Origin: Dyadobacter sp. LHD-138
Lineage (GTDB): Bacteria; Bacteroidota; Bacteroidia; Cytophagales; Spirosomataceae
Length of the DNA stretch: 64,000 nt
Direction: 5' to 3'
Assembly (NCBI RefSeq): GCF_030929615.1
Contig: NZ_JAVFVU010000028.1
Span: 62,001 to 126,000 of the forward strand
Each line of letters begins with the position of its first letter. The first letter of the stretch is position 1. The position numbers were made by a program, and so were the translations under genes. Positions 20,101-28,758 of this stretch are shown piece after piece. The notes beneath the pieces were generated by a model. That model was not told where the DNA came from. It did no database searches and worked only from the letters and a program-made list of their open reading frames with translations.

Positions 20101-20335
20101 CGGTGAAGCAGGCGAACAGGTAGCGCCTCTCGGTCGGGCGGTTATCGGTGGACTGATCGCTTCAACACTGGCAGCACTTTACATTGTCCCACAGGTTTAT
20201 GTATGGTTACAAGGAAACGCAGGTTTCCAGGACCCCTCGCTTTTACCTGATCACACAAACCTTTCAAAACTTATTACCACCAATGGTTCTACTCACTCAG
20301 ATCACGCTTCAACCTATGAAAACCATACGATATAG
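17126..20335 (+). CDS. RND-family efflux transporter (inner-membrane pump)
   Basis: Inner-membrane proton-driven RND pump of 1069 residues with the two-fold repeat typical of AcrB/CusA proteins: TM1 at 8-28, a large periplasmic porter part, a TM2-TM6 block about 335-485, TM7 near 540, a second porter part, and TM8-TM12 about 870-1035. In TM4 the motif is GVLVDQATVTIENIH, so the proton-relay pair is Asp398-Gln399, not Asp-Asp as in AcrB; a single Asp is closer to the metal-exporting CusA/CzcA group. Substrate is not certain; the N-terminal half otherwise resembles HAE-type pumps. Its last 20 bases overlap the adaptor gene. Confidence 0.95.
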   Translation: MLSNSLKRPITILVLVAGLIVFSVMSATRIPIDIFPRLNSPVIYVIEPYGGMSPAQMEGFFATRMQDQFLYIGGIKEISSRSVQGLTVVKLAFYEGSNMAQAAAEVAIQVNRAMKFFPPGALPPQVVRYDASSVPIGDLVFSSKTRSLKEIHELAVTRIRPMFSTVPGLTAPPPIGTNARTVVINLDPQKARSLNISPDEVVEALAANNAMTPSGNIRVGNTSYITTLNSLEEQVADFGQIPVTTEGHRTVFLRDLATVQDGSDVTAGYALVNGSRSSYIPVVKTADASTWEVVTALKAKLPEMRSLLPDDIQVNYEFDQSVFVINSVKSLLFEGGLGAILTGLMVLLFLGDWRSSVIVIVTIPISIIAAVLFLSLAGQTINIMTLSGLALAIGVLVDQATVTIENIHQHLEMGKPKKQAIYDACREVALPLLLILLCILAVFAPSFIMSGVPRAMFLPLSLSIGFAMTVSYFLAQSLVPILANWMLKEHIHKQADNREQSLHKPSRFDRIRESFVRQNKRLLRYNRLMVGLYFIAILALAAVGFMLIGKDMLPQLNSGQMVIRMKMPDGTRLERTEEKVSELLALVDQASDGHLAISSAYVGVVPTNYATTNLYVSTSGPNDAVIKVGLDPDYRTNMQDLKERIRKEVTEQFPQLTISFEPADLTEKLMSGGAFTPIEVQVAGRDMKQIETYANKLVTGLSKVDHLRDVRIVQPLKFPVINIHLDRHKLAIMGLSLQQTARSITASTSSSRFTEKNQWLDQKAAYTYQVQVQIPEFAMRNLSQLQEIPLVAGQARPVLADVATFSIDTLPGEYARIGPRRFVTVSANLHHTDLGTATSSVEQVIAQLGEVPKGLVTQIKGMSSLLTETLDSLQVGLGIAIVVIFLLLAANYQSMKLSFVILSTVPAVIVGSIAILLLTGSTLNLQSYMGIIMSTGISVANAILIVTNAERLRWEYRDTKRAALDSAGLRLRPVLMTSFAMVAGMIPMALGTGEAGEQVAPLGRAVIGGLIASTLAALYIVPQVYVWLQGNAGFQDPSLLPDHTNLSKLITTNGSTHSDHASTYENHTI

Positions 20336-21416
20336 CGGTTTATCGCTACTTTTAAGCCTATCCATTTTAGCCGGCTGTTCACCTTCGGAGTCTTCCGACA
20401 CTAAGACTAAAAATGTAGCAACTCAGGAGCTCTCTTACCAATTTGGCAGGGTGTCGCGTCAAAAAATTGGACAGCAAATTCAATTACCAGGCGAGTTCTT
20501 GCCTTTTCAGGAAGTAAGTATTTATCCAAAGGCTACCGGATTCGTTGAAAAGGTGCTGGTTGACAGAGGTTCCAGCGTCCGTACTGGACAAGTATTAATG
20601 GTACTCGATGCGCCTGAAACCGAAGAGCAGCTGGTCGCTGCCCGTTCAAATTATCTTAAAGCGCAGGCCATGCTGGTCGGCAGTAAAGAGCACTACAAAA
20701 GACTCGTATCGGGAAGTAAGATTGCGGGTTCGGTTTCGGCACTAAATCTGGAAAGTGCCTACGCCCGCATGATGGCCGACAGTGCTTCGGCCATGGGTGA
20801 ACAAGCCAATTTTGGTGCATTGACTAAGATTAAATCGTATCTGGTCGTGCGAGCTCCTTTTGATGGTGTCATCACCGAGCGTAATGTCCATCCGGGCGCA
20901 CTGGTCGGTTCGGGTGTACAAATGGCCGGCCCCATGCTGATGCTCCAGCAGCAAAACCACCTCAGGCTGGTGGTGGACATTCCGGAAACTTACAGTATTG
21001 GCATTAAGAGTGGTAAACAGGTAACCTTTCAGGTAAATGCGATGCCGGGCAAAACCTTCAATGGAAAAATTGCGCGGAGATCGGGAAACATGAACCAGAA
21101 ATTCCGCTCAGAAACTGCGGAGATTGACGTTGATAATAGCTCACGTCTGTTGAAACCAGGCATGTTTGCCGAGATTACCCTTGCTTCCGACGGGACCGAA
21201 GATGCGTTGGCCGTACCCACCGCAGCAATTCTCGTCTCAACTGAGAGGCAATACGTTGTCAGAATCAAATCGGGCATAACCGAGTATGTCGAAATAAAGC
21301 CAGGCCAGCAGTCCGACAGCATGACCGAGGTATTTGGAAACCTTCGCGCGGGTGACTCTCTTGTTACCAATCCACGTAATAATCTTAAAAGCGGCATTAA
21401 AATAGTGGCGAAGTAA
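20316..21416 (+). CDS. RND efflux periplasmic adaptor (membrane fusion) lipoprotein
   Basis: Periplasmic adaptor of 366 residues that joins the RND pump to the outer-membrane channel. The ATG at 20316 gives a clean lipoprotein signal with Cys21 (SILAGC); longer frames run back inside the pump gene. After the lipobox come a beta-barrel/lipoyl half-motif (GEFLPFQEVSIYPKATGFVEKVLVDRGSSVRTGQVL split over a short hairpin), a helical hairpin about 110-165, the second lipoyl half (APFDGVITERNVHPGALV), a barrel domain and a membrane-proximal domain ending KSGIKIVAK. The order OMF-RND-adaptor is the reverse of the usual adaptor-first order but common in this phylum. Confidence 0.94.
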   Translation: MKTIRYSGLSLLLSLSILAGCSPSESSDTKTKNVATQELSYQFGRVSRQKIGQQIQLPGEFLPFQEVSIYPKATGFVEKVLVDRGSSVRTGQVLMVLDAPETEEQLVAARSNYLKAQAMLVGSKEHYKRLVSGSKIAGSVSALNLESAYARMMADSASAMGEQANFGALTKIKSYLVVRAPFDGVITERNVHPGALVGSGVQMAGPMLMLQQQNHLRLVVDIPETYSIGIKSGKQVTFQVNAMPGKTFNGKIARRSGNMNQKFRSETAEIDVDNSSRLLKPGMFAEITLASDGTEDALAVPTAAILVSTERQYVVRIKSGITEYVEIKPGQQSDSMTEVFGNLRAGDSLVTNPRNNLKSGIKIVAK

Positions 21417-21447
21417 CTCAATTCGATAGCGTTAAAATCATCTTACA

Positions 21448-21512
21448 ATTCGATACGTCAATCCCCAACCTCTGGATTTAAGGTCCAAAGGTTGGGGATT
21501 GACGTATCGAAT
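21448..21512 (+). terminator. Perfect 24-bp inverted repeat after the efflux operon
   Basis: The arms 21448-21471 and 21489-21512 are exact reverse complements over 24 bases (starting ATTCGATACGTCAATCCCCA), with a 17-base spacer that can pair further (TGGA/TCCA). It begins 31 bases after the adaptor stop. The position suggests a terminator, but the stem is unusually long and perfect and has no T-run after it, so a repeat element or a structured RNA is possible. Confidence 0.55.
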
Positions 21513-21926
21513 CGCCATGGCGCCGCCATCCGCACCTGCCTTTCATATGCTCTGCATTAGTTCTATATCCTTATTTTATCCGACTAGTAATTTTTCTATA
21601 CTGATATCCATCATCATGCATTCATATTGTATTTTTTGTTCAGCAGAAAGTCACGAATACAAAATCAAACAAAAGATTATATTGTATTGAAAATAAACAC
21701 ATTACCTCTCAACTCAACAGAACCCAACTCGGCAAACCGGAACCTTAAAACGATCAGTTCTACACGCACCGGATGTGACCGAAAGATTATTTCTTTCAAT
21801 TGAGCTTATAGCCTCCAAATTAAAATCCTACATTTGTAGAATTTTTTCTATTTCCGAGCCTTGATAGGCATTTTCAAGAATTTATTGGTAAAAATTTTTC
21901 TATTTTAAAACCCTTCTTATTTGGTT
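21513..21926. other. Intergenic region before the RCC1-like surface protein
   Basis: No gene is seen. The sequence is AT-rich. TACATTTG at 21829-21836 matches the -7 consensus on the plus strand and lies about 90 bases before the next start, but the nearest upstream TTG is 26 bases away, outside the usual 19-21 spacing, so it is only a weak promoter candidate. Confidence 0.3.
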
Positions 21927-24900
21927 ATGAAGTTTACTTCCTTTCAGCAACGGAACCTTCCGTTGCCTGGCAAATCGTTTGTAAAATCATGCGCAAAACG
22001 ACGCAAAAATCTCAACCAGTGTTTCATTGCTACACTAGGTATTTTCACATTCCTGTTCGCGTTATTACCAGGTAATGCATTTGGTCAATGTGGTTTTCAA
22101 ACAGGCGAAGGCTGCCCCGGTACCGATTATAACAACTACGGCTTTGCGTCTACTAACAATTTCCAGACCCTGGAATATGATAATTACATTTCGGCCTTCC
22201 ACTCCACCCTCGTGCGTACTTATGACGGCTCATTTTTGGTCTGGGGCGAGGGCGTTGCTTCAACTGGTTTGCAAACCGTCGCGGGAGCTCTTATTGTTCC
22301 CACTGCGGTTACGCCTGCCAATGGGTTCAATTATGGCGCAAACAATAAAATATTGAAAGCAGCCCTGGGGAGTGGTACAGTAAACCGGGTTCAGGCGATC
22401 ATCCTGACCCAAAATGGTTTATACACCTGGGGATATGAAGGAGGGGTAATTGATGCTGGCCTGACAAGCAATTCGGCTTTCCAGGCCATTGCCAGTGGCG
22501 CAGGAAATAACAGTATCGTCAATGGCAACCAGTGGGATTTGCCGGGCACTATTCAGCCACAACAAGTTAAAATGCTGTTTGCTACCAAGGCGACTTTGGC
22601 CCTCGTAACCTGCGATGGACAGGCTTGGGTGCTGTCTCAAAACGCAACCATCAGGCATGGTGGAACTGATGCGCGTAGCTGGGTGCGGGTTTCAACAGCC
22701 AGCGGCACACCTCTGAATAATGTGGTAGCCCTAAGAGGCGTTGACAGGGCGATGATTGCCCTAACCTACGATACCAATACGCAAACGCAGGAATTGTACA
22801 CCTGGGGACAGGCGACCCGCACAGGGACTGGCGGTGCAAGTGACAGAAATTATGCTTCGCTGATGGTTAAACCCGGTACAGGCAATATTAAAATGATAGG
22901 CGCTACCCAAGCTGTTGGTGCTACTTCAAGTATTCTAAATATTACATACTATATCCTGTACACGAACGGTACGCTATATTCCCTGGGGGATAACGTACAT
23001 CGTCAATTGGGTATTTTCAGTACTACCAACTCAAACAGCTGGGTCCAACCAACTTATACCAGTGGAGGTGCCATAATGAACAACATTAAATGGATTTCGC
23101 CCAGTGAACATGACGGAGCGGGATGGGCAGCAGTCAACGTTATCAATAACACGGGTGAGATCTGGAACTGGGGTACTGATATCGGGGTAATGCTGGGCAG
23201 ATCAAGTACTGCGACTTCTGACGAACACGATGGTACCTCTGACCCGGCAGGTAAAGCGGTCAATCCAGGCCGGCCGGCCGATGCTATGGGCGTTGGCGGG
23301 CCATATACCTCCGTAGAAACGGGAGGGCATACCACCATGGCTACGCGTCAATGTGTGTCTAACTTTGGTTATGTTGGTCATGCGATCAGGGGTAGTGCAG
23401 GAGACAAAACCAGTACGGAGGCTTTCTATCGTACATTTTCATACAACACAGAAGGCGTTCAGGTATGCGGTGCTACTACCGCTGCGGTGGTTACGATCGA
23501 AGGAGGTATCACGGCCACAGGCAACAGCTACTGCGGCAATATGCAGCCCATCACCCTGGTAGGTAGTCCGGCAAATGGGACGTTCTCGTTTGTAGGTACG
23601 CCTCCCGCAGGTGTTACCCTGAACCCTACTACGGGTATGCTTAATCTGAATGGTGCTACAGGTAAAATAAAAGTAAGCTACCAGACAACCAGCGGTGCTC
23701 CCTGCAATGTGGCGCTGTCAACAGATATCGAGTTCGACATCGTAGCCTGTACCTACAAAAAGGTAAGCGGCGCGGTGTGGAACGACACGGACAAGGACGC
23801 CAGGCTTGACGCAGGCGAAAGCGGGCTTAACCCCGGCAGCCAATTATGGGCCAACCTGATCTGGATAGATGCAGCCAACGGCGATAAAATTGTTTCCTCT
23901 GTAAAAGTGAATGCAGATGGTACTTATGAATTGCCAGCGACTTTCGGACCAGGTAACTACCGGGTGGAAATCACAAACAAGTCGTTTGGTGCCAACACAC
24001 CCGCTTCCTCCATTAACAACGCCACAGATAGAACCCTGCCAGGTACCTGGACATATACCGGCACTAACGTCAATAACGGAAATGTATGTACCCCTCCATG
24101 CAGTACGCCTTACACCCTGACAGGTATAACCGTGGCTTCGACAGACGTAGCCGGGTATAATTTTGGTATACAGCTGCCGCCCGTCACCATCAGTGGCAAC
24201 GTATGGCACGATACAGATGGCGATGCCGTAAAAAATGGCAGCGAGAAGCCTGTAAGTGGCAAGAACGCTGATGACAATGGCGGAAATTCGTCGGTAACAG
24301 GATCAAATAAATGGGTAAATCTGGTAAATGCAGAAGGGAAAGTCGTGCAATCCGTACAACTGAACAAGGATGGATCTTACAACTTCCAAGGGGTAACACC
24401 TAACGTTTCCTATAAAGTTATCCTGACGACTGCGCAGCAAACATCCGGAACAGATCTGACAGAGGCTTCGCAGATTCCAGGATGGAAAGCCACCGGTACC
24501 AATACCAAAGTTGCCGGGACTCCAACAGCTAACCCAGGAAACAAAACCAATGTGATTGATCTGGGGCAGGTAACTGCCCATGTTGAAAATGCAAACTTCG
24601 CCATCCAGCAGCAACCCGAGGCAACCTCTGCGACGTACGGCCTGACCAGCAAACCCTTATCAGGAGATTTAATTCTATTGAATGGTTCGGTTGGGGCTTC
24701 CTCGGGCTCAGGAACCAAAGTAGCGCCGCTTGTAGGGACTGATCCGGATGGAACGGATGCAACACCTTTTTTCTTTGTAATCACCTCTTTACCTGTCACA
24801 AACGGAGGTACAGCCACGGGCGATGCTCCGGTGTTATTCTATAATGGTATCCCTGTTACGCAGAACGATATTATCAACAAAACCAAATTTGCAGATCCTT

Positions 24901-25562
24901 CACTTTTCTCAGTTGGGCTGAACGGAAAAGGTTACACGAGGGTATCGTTCGGGTTCAAAACCGTTGATGCTGCCGGAGCAGAATCCGCCCCCGCCAGCTA
25001 CACACTAAGCTGGGACAGCCCTCTTCCTGTAACTTTAATAAGCTTTACGGCACAGGCCGAAGCGCATGGCATCGTAGGTCTTATATGGAAAACTTCGCAG
25101 GAAAGCAATGCAGATCGCTTCCTGATCGAGCGCAGCAGTAATGCAAAAATCTGGAACCAAATTGCAGATAAAGCGGCCATTGGCGAAAGCAACGCTTTGG
25201 CAATTTATACTGCCAATGATGAAAACCCTCTTTCGGGTCTCAACTATTATCGTTTAAAAATGGTAGACATTGACGGTACGTACAGCTATTCACGTGTGGT
25301 AAGTGTTAAACTAACGGGAAATTCGCCAGCGGTAACGGCTTACCCAAATCCCGTAACAAACATTCTTTATCTGAAAGATATAGCCCCTGAATCGGTACGT
25401 CTGATCTCCCTGACCGATAGCTATGGAAGGGAAATCTATCGGAGCAGCGGGGTTCCGGAACGGGGTATTGACATTACAACTTTTGCAGACGGTATCTACC
25501 TCATTAAAACGACCATGAAAGATGGGTCAATGACGGTAAAAAAGATTGTAATTAATAAATAG
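21927..25562 (+). CDS. Large secreted protein with RCC1-like repeats, SdrD/CnaB-like domains and T9SS sorting domain
   Basis: Secreted surface protein of 1211 residues, start ATG 21927. A long basic N-region and a signal peptide end near residue 56 (GNAFGQ). About 60-480: RCC1-like propeller repeats marked by LVWGEG, YTWGYEG, YTWGQAT, YSLGDNVHRQLG and WNWGTD. About 500-585: an Ig-like segment (GSPANGTFSFVGTPPAGV). Two SdrD/CnaB-like domains follow, each starting GxVWxDTDxDA (near 615 and 755) and carrying calcium-type Asp-rich motifs. Residues about 1030-1130 hold a fibronectin-like module common in Cytophagales (FLIERSSNAKIWNQI, GLNYYRLKMVDIDGTYSYSR), and the last 75 residues are a type A T9SS sorting domain (AYPNPVTNILYLK, GIYLIKT, KKIVINK). 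Likely a cell-surface adhesin or matrix protein; function is inferred from domains only. Confidence 0.88.
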   Translation: MKFTSFQQRNLPLPGKSFVKSCAKRRKNLNQCFIATLGIFTFLFALLPGNAFGQCGFQTGEGCPGTDYNNYGFASTNNFQTLEYDNYISAFHSTLVRTYDGSFLVWGEGVASTGLQTVAGALIVPTAVTPANGFNYGANNKILKAALGSGTVNRVQAIILTQNGLYTWGYEGGVIDAGLTSNSAFQAIASGAGNNSIVNGNQWDLPGTIQPQQVKMLFATKATLALVTCDGQAWVLSQNATIRHGGTDARSWVRVSTASGTPLNNVVALRGVDRAMIALTYDTNTQTQELYTWGQATRTGTGGASDRNYASLMVKPGTGNIKMIGATQAVGATSSILNITYYILYTNGTLYSLGDNVHRQLGIFSTTNSNSWVQPTYTSGGAIMNNIKWISPSEHDGAGWAAVNVINNTGEIWNWGTDIGVMLGRSSTATSDEHDGTSDPAGKAVNPGRPADAMGVGGPYTSVETGGHTTMATRQCVSNFGYVGHAIRGSAGDKTSTEAFYRTFSYNTEGVQVCGATTAAVVTIEGGITATGNSYCGNMQPITLVGSPANGTFSFVGTPPAGVTLNPTTGMLNLNGATGKIKVSYQTTSGAPCNVALSTDIEFDIVACTYKKVSGAVWNDTDKDARLDAGESGLNPGSQLWANLIWIDAANGDKIVSSVKVNADGTYELPATFGPGNYRVEITNKSFGANTPASSINNATDRTLPGTWTYTGTNVNNGNVCTPPCSTPYTLTGITVASTDVAGYNFGIQLPPVTISGNVWHDTDGDAVKNGSEKPVSGKNADDNGGNSSVTGSNKWVNLVNAEGKVVQSVQLNKDGSYNFQGVTPNVSYKVILTTAQQTSGTDLTEASQIPGWKATGTNTKVAGTPTANPGNKTNVIDLGQVTAHVENANFAIQQQPEATSATYGLTSKPLSGDLILLNGSVGASSGSGTKVAPLVGTDPDGTDATPFFFVITSLPVTNGGTATGDAPVLFYNGIPVTQNDIINKTKFADPSLFSVGLNGKGYTRVSFGFKTVDAAGAESAPASYTLSWDSPLPVTLISFTAQAEAHGIVGLIWKTSQESNADRFLIERSSNAKIWNQIADKAAIGESNALAIYTANDENPLSGLNYYRLKMVDIDGTYSYSRVVSVKLTGNSPAVTAYPNPVTNILYLKDIAPESVRLISLTDSYGREIYRSSGVPERGIDITTFADGIYLIKTTMKDGSMTVKKIVINK

Positions 25563-25588
25563 CATCCCATTAAAGGAAGCATTTACCT

Positions 25589-25630
25589 AAAAGCCGCTAC
25601 CGCTGTTGAAAAACAGAAGTAGCGACTTTT
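25589..25630. terminator. Bidirectional terminator between convergent genes
   Basis: Inverted repeat AAAG-C-CGCTAC ... GTAGCG-A-CTTT with an inner CTGTT/AACAG stem and GAAA loop. T-rich tracts lie on the outer side in both directions, fitting termination of the surface-protein gene on the plus strand and of the cytochrome cassette on the minus strand. Confidence 0.75.
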
Positions 25631-25776
25631 AACTTTTTCCAGCAAATAGGCAAAAAATGGAGAACGCCCATTAAGAGCAAAATCACTTAGCGCAATTCTT
25701 TGTTCATTCACCAAGAGAACCCCATCGTAAATCATTCAAGGGTACCAACCCGGCGTCTGCGACGTATTTAAAGACA

Positions 25777-27252
25777 TCAATTAAGTGTTTTTGCTTCACC
25801 TAATCTAACAAATTCCGCAACAGATTCTTCATTTAATCCACCAACAATCTGAATGTGTGCATGTGTTTTCCGAATTTCCTCAATGCCTTTTTCGGTAATG
25901 GCTGATTGCCAAACAAAAACACTTTTCAGCCCTTTAAGCGCAGCTATTTTCTTTAAACCATCGTCTGTAACCTTCGTTCCGACAAGATTGAGATAGGCCA
26001 AATGCGGCATATCTTTCAGTGCATCAAGTCCGGCGTCTGTTATTGCGGTGTTTTCAAGATGCAGTTTTTTCAGGTTTTTAAACCCGCTAATTGCTTTCAA
26101 GGCATTATCTGTAATCTTCGTACCGCCTATTTTTAGCCAAATGACCTGCTCGGACAATGGTTTAAGCAACCCAACCTGCTCATCCGTCAAGCCCGGTTTG
26201 TTCACCGCACTCACCTCGATCAGATTTTGTCCGTGTGCCAAAGGCCGCACGAGAAAATTCACCTTTTGAAGCGCTTCAATGGCCTGTGGATTTCCCAGCG
26301 CGACTTTTATTTCCGGCTCAGAAGTTGTCTTATCGGCAACTTCGTTTTGCGCAGAGCTCCCCAATGAAGCCAGGGCAGGCTTCACAGCATCATTTGTTTT
26401 CAGTTCGGCTACTTTCTTATCCTCCGAAGCTCCCTGATCTATCCACCAGGAAATCAATGCGATCTGGTTTTCAGTTAACTGTGCTTTTCCTTTTGGCGAC
26501 ATGTGTTTTTCGTCTTCCAATGGCAACAGGCAACGCTTGATCAACTCGCTTTCGGCGCTTTTACCAACGACAATGGCGGGCCCTTCTTTTCCTCCTTTGA
26601 TCATAGCCGTTAAGTTATCCAGCCTCAGATCACCTTTTTGTTTACCCGGGCCATGACATTGAGTGCAGGTCCTCTCCAAAACCGGCTTGATAATATCTAC
26701 ATAAACAATGGCATTGGGAACATCCGCAATCGGCCCCAGTTCTGCGATCTCAACCACCTTCGCGGGCATTCCCGCCAGTGACCGGAAGGGTTCAGGCGTA
26801 TGCTGCGTGAGGTAATCTGCTCCATGCGTGAGCGACCCTCCATCGTGACCAGCCACAAATGTCAACAATGTCGCCACAAGCAACAACGAACTCGCCAAAA
26901 CGGGAGCCGTTTTAAGCCGTGCCGTCAGCAGGTCAGATTTGAGGAGCCAGGCAATCCAGGCAAATAGGGCAATGCCAATCCCTTTCCACATATGGCTGTC
27001 CAACAATTCATGATCGTAGCCACCACCATCGGCCAGCAAATATCCGGCAATGCACGCCAGGGTCGCGCCTATTGCCGAAAGCAGCAGTAACAGCCGGATC
27101 ACAGATTCAGAAACAATGACTTTATCAAACCGTCTCAGCACTTCCAAAAGAGCCGTAATAATTAAAAAGCCGATGGGTAAATGTACAAGAACCGGATGGA
27201 AGCGCCCGATAAAAAGGGCCCAGTCAGAAGATTGCAACAATAAATTATACAT
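25777..27252 (-). CDS. DUF2231-like membrane protein with cytochrome c-like (PSCyt1) domain and leucine-rich repeats
   Basis: Membrane-bound protein of 491 residues. About four helices in the first 135 residues form a DUF2231-like part (FHPVLVHLPIGFLIITALLEV, LLLLLSAIGATLACIAGYLL, then two more). A planctomycete-type cytochrome c domain follows with heme motif Cys196-x-x-Cys199-His200 (RTCTQCHGPGKQKGDLRLD) and a distal MSPKGKAQLT stretch. Residues about 340-470 hold leucine-rich repeats (TKITDNALKAISGFKNLKKLHLENTAITDAGL split over repeats). It is the last gene of the minus-strand operon, 14 bases after the DUF1501 gene. A role in passing electrons from periplasmic oxidation to the membrane is inferred from the heme motif. 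Confidence 0.88.
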   Translation of the reverse strand: MYNLLLQSSDWALFIGRFHPVLVHLPIGFLIITALLEVLRRFDKVIVSESVIRLLLLLSAIGATLACIAGYLLADGGGYDHELLDSHMWKGIGIALFAWIAWLLKSDLLTARLKTAPVLASSLLLVATLLTFVAGHDGGSLTHGADYLTQHTPEPFRSLAGMPAKVVEIAELGPIADVPNAIVYVDIIKPVLERTCTQCHGPGKQKGDLRLDNLTAMIKGGKEGPAIVVGKSAESELIKRCLLPLEDEKHMSPKGKAQLTENQIALISWWIDQGASEDKKVAELKTNDAVKPALASLGSSAQNEVADKTTSEPEIKVALGNPQAIEALQKVNFLVRPLAHGQNLIEVSAVNKPGLTDEQVGLLKPLSEQVIWLKIGGTKITDNALKAISGFKNLKKLHLENTAITDAGLDALKDMPHLAYLNLVGTKVTDDGLKKIAALKGLKSVFVWQSAITEKGIEEIRKTHAHIQIVGGLNEESVAEFVRLGEAKTLN

Positions 27253-27266
27253 TTGAAATGTGGGGA

Positions 27267-28745
27267 TCAGGTCAATATTGGTTTTACAACTTTACCATGG
27301 ACGTCGGTCAGGCGATAGCGGCGACCCTGGTGCTTGAAGACCAGCCGCTCATGGTCAACACCTAACAAATGCATAACCGTTGCCTGAAAATCATGCACAT
27401 GCACCGGATCTTTGATCACATTGTAGCCGAACTCGTCCGTTTCTCCAAACACAAAACCTTTCTTAACCCCGGCTCCGGCCATCCAGATCGTAAAACTCCT
27501 CGGATGATGATCACGACCGTAATTATCTTTGGTAAGTTTGCCTTGTGAATAAGCGCCACGGCCAAATTCCCCTCCCCAGACCACCAGCGTTTCATCCAGC
27601 AATCCGCGTTGTTTCAGGTCCTTAATCAATGCAGCAGATGCCTGATCCACACTCTTGGCCATTGTTTTGATATCATTCGGCAGGTTGCCATGCTGGTCCC
27701 AGCCCTGATGATACAGCTGTACAAACTTCACATCCTTTTCGATAAGCTTCCGGGCAAGCAAGCAGTTCGCGGCAAATGTGCCCGGCTTGCGGGATTCTTC
27801 TCCGTACAGGTCAAAAATGTATTCTGGTTCCTTTGAAATATCCATCGTCTCGGGAACGGCCGTTTGCATGCGGTATGCCATTTCGTACTGCGACATCCGG
27901 TAATTTATTTCGGGATCAAGGATTTTTTCAAACTGCGCCTGCTGCAACTTCGCAAGCGAGTTCAGCATTCTCCTGCGACTGGTTTTATCAATGCCTTCCG
28001 GATTGTTCAGATAAAAAACCGGATCGGGTCCTGAGCGAAAAACCACGCCTTGGTGCACAGAGGGCAGAAAACCGTTGCTCCACAATTTCGCATAAAGGGG
28101 TTGGTCGCCACCACGCCCTTTGGAAAGCAAGACAACAAATGAAGGCATATTCTGATTGTCGGATCCAAGCCCATAACTGATCCAGGAGCCCCAGGATGGA
28201 CGCCCGCCTTGCTGACTTCCAGTTTGGAAAAATGTTACGGCGGGATCGTGGTTGATCGCCTCGGTATGCATGGAGCGAATGAAAGTCACATCGTCCACAA
28301 TACTTGATGTATAAGGCATCAATTCACTGATCATTAGATCACTGGGTCCGTATCTTGCAAATTTATATTTGGAAGCTGCCAGCGGAAAACTGCTTTGCCC
28401 GGCCGTCATACCGGTGAGACGCTGCCCTTTCCGAACGGATTCAGGCAGGTCCTGGCCCCACATTTGTTCCAGTTTGGGCTTATAGTCAAACAATTCCAGT
28501 TGTGAGGGTGCCCCGCTTTGGAACAGATAAATGATCCGCTTTGCTTTTGGCGCAAAATGAGGCTTGCCCAGTGGCAGTGAAGCACCCTCAGGCGTTCCAT
28601 CTATCACCTTTTTTGCCATCGAATCATCTGCGTTTAGCAAGGAAGCCATTGCAGCCGCTCCCAATCCAAGGCTCGTTTTTGACAAGAAATTCCGTCGGCT
28701 TAACTGCTCGTGCACGTGGTTTTCAAGTTCTCTGTAAAAGCTCAT
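27267..28745 (-). CDS. DUF1501 (sulfatase-like, alkaline-phosphatase fold) exported protein
   Basis: DUF1501 protein of 492 residues, a family distantly related to sulfatases and phosphatases and nearly always encoded next to a PSCyt1/DUF1549/DUF1553 protein. The N-terminus carries a Tat-like signal (Arg17-Arg18 in SRRNFLSKTSLGLGAAAMASLL). Typical motifs are RIIYLFQSGAPSQLELFDYKP, RSMHTEAINHDPA, SWISYGLGS, LYHQGWDQHGN, VVWGGEFGR and GRDHHPRSFTIWMAGAGV; the conserved His and Asp residues in these may bind metal. It lies 13 bases downstream of the DUF1553 gene and 14 bases upstream of the cytochrome-LRR gene. The biochemical reaction of the family is not settled. Confidence 0.92.
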   Translation of the reverse strand: MSFYRELENHVHEQLSRRNFLSKTSLGLGAAAMASLLNADDSMAKKVIDGTPEGASLPLGKPHFAPKAKRIIYLFQSGAPSQLELFDYKPKLEQMWGQDLPESVRKGQRLTGMTAGQSSFPLAASKYKFARYGPSDLMISELMPYTSSIVDDVTFIRSMHTEAINHDPAVTFFQTGSQQGGRPSWGSWISYGLGSDNQNMPSFVVLLSKGRGGDQPLYAKLWSNGFLPSVHQGVVFRSGPDPVFYLNNPEGIDKTSRRRMLNSLAKLQQAQFEKILDPEINYRMSQYEMAYRMQTAVPETMDISKEPEYIFDLYGEESRKPGTFAANCLLARKLIEKDVKFVQLYHQGWDQHGNLPNDIKTMAKSVDQASAALIKDLKQRGLLDETLVVWGGEFGRGAYSQGKLTKDNYGRDHHPRSFTIWMAGAGVKKGFVFGETDEFGYNVIKDPVHVHDFQATVMHLLGVDHERLVFKHQGRRYRLTDVHGKVVKPILT

Positions 28746-28758
28746 AACTATTTTTCTT

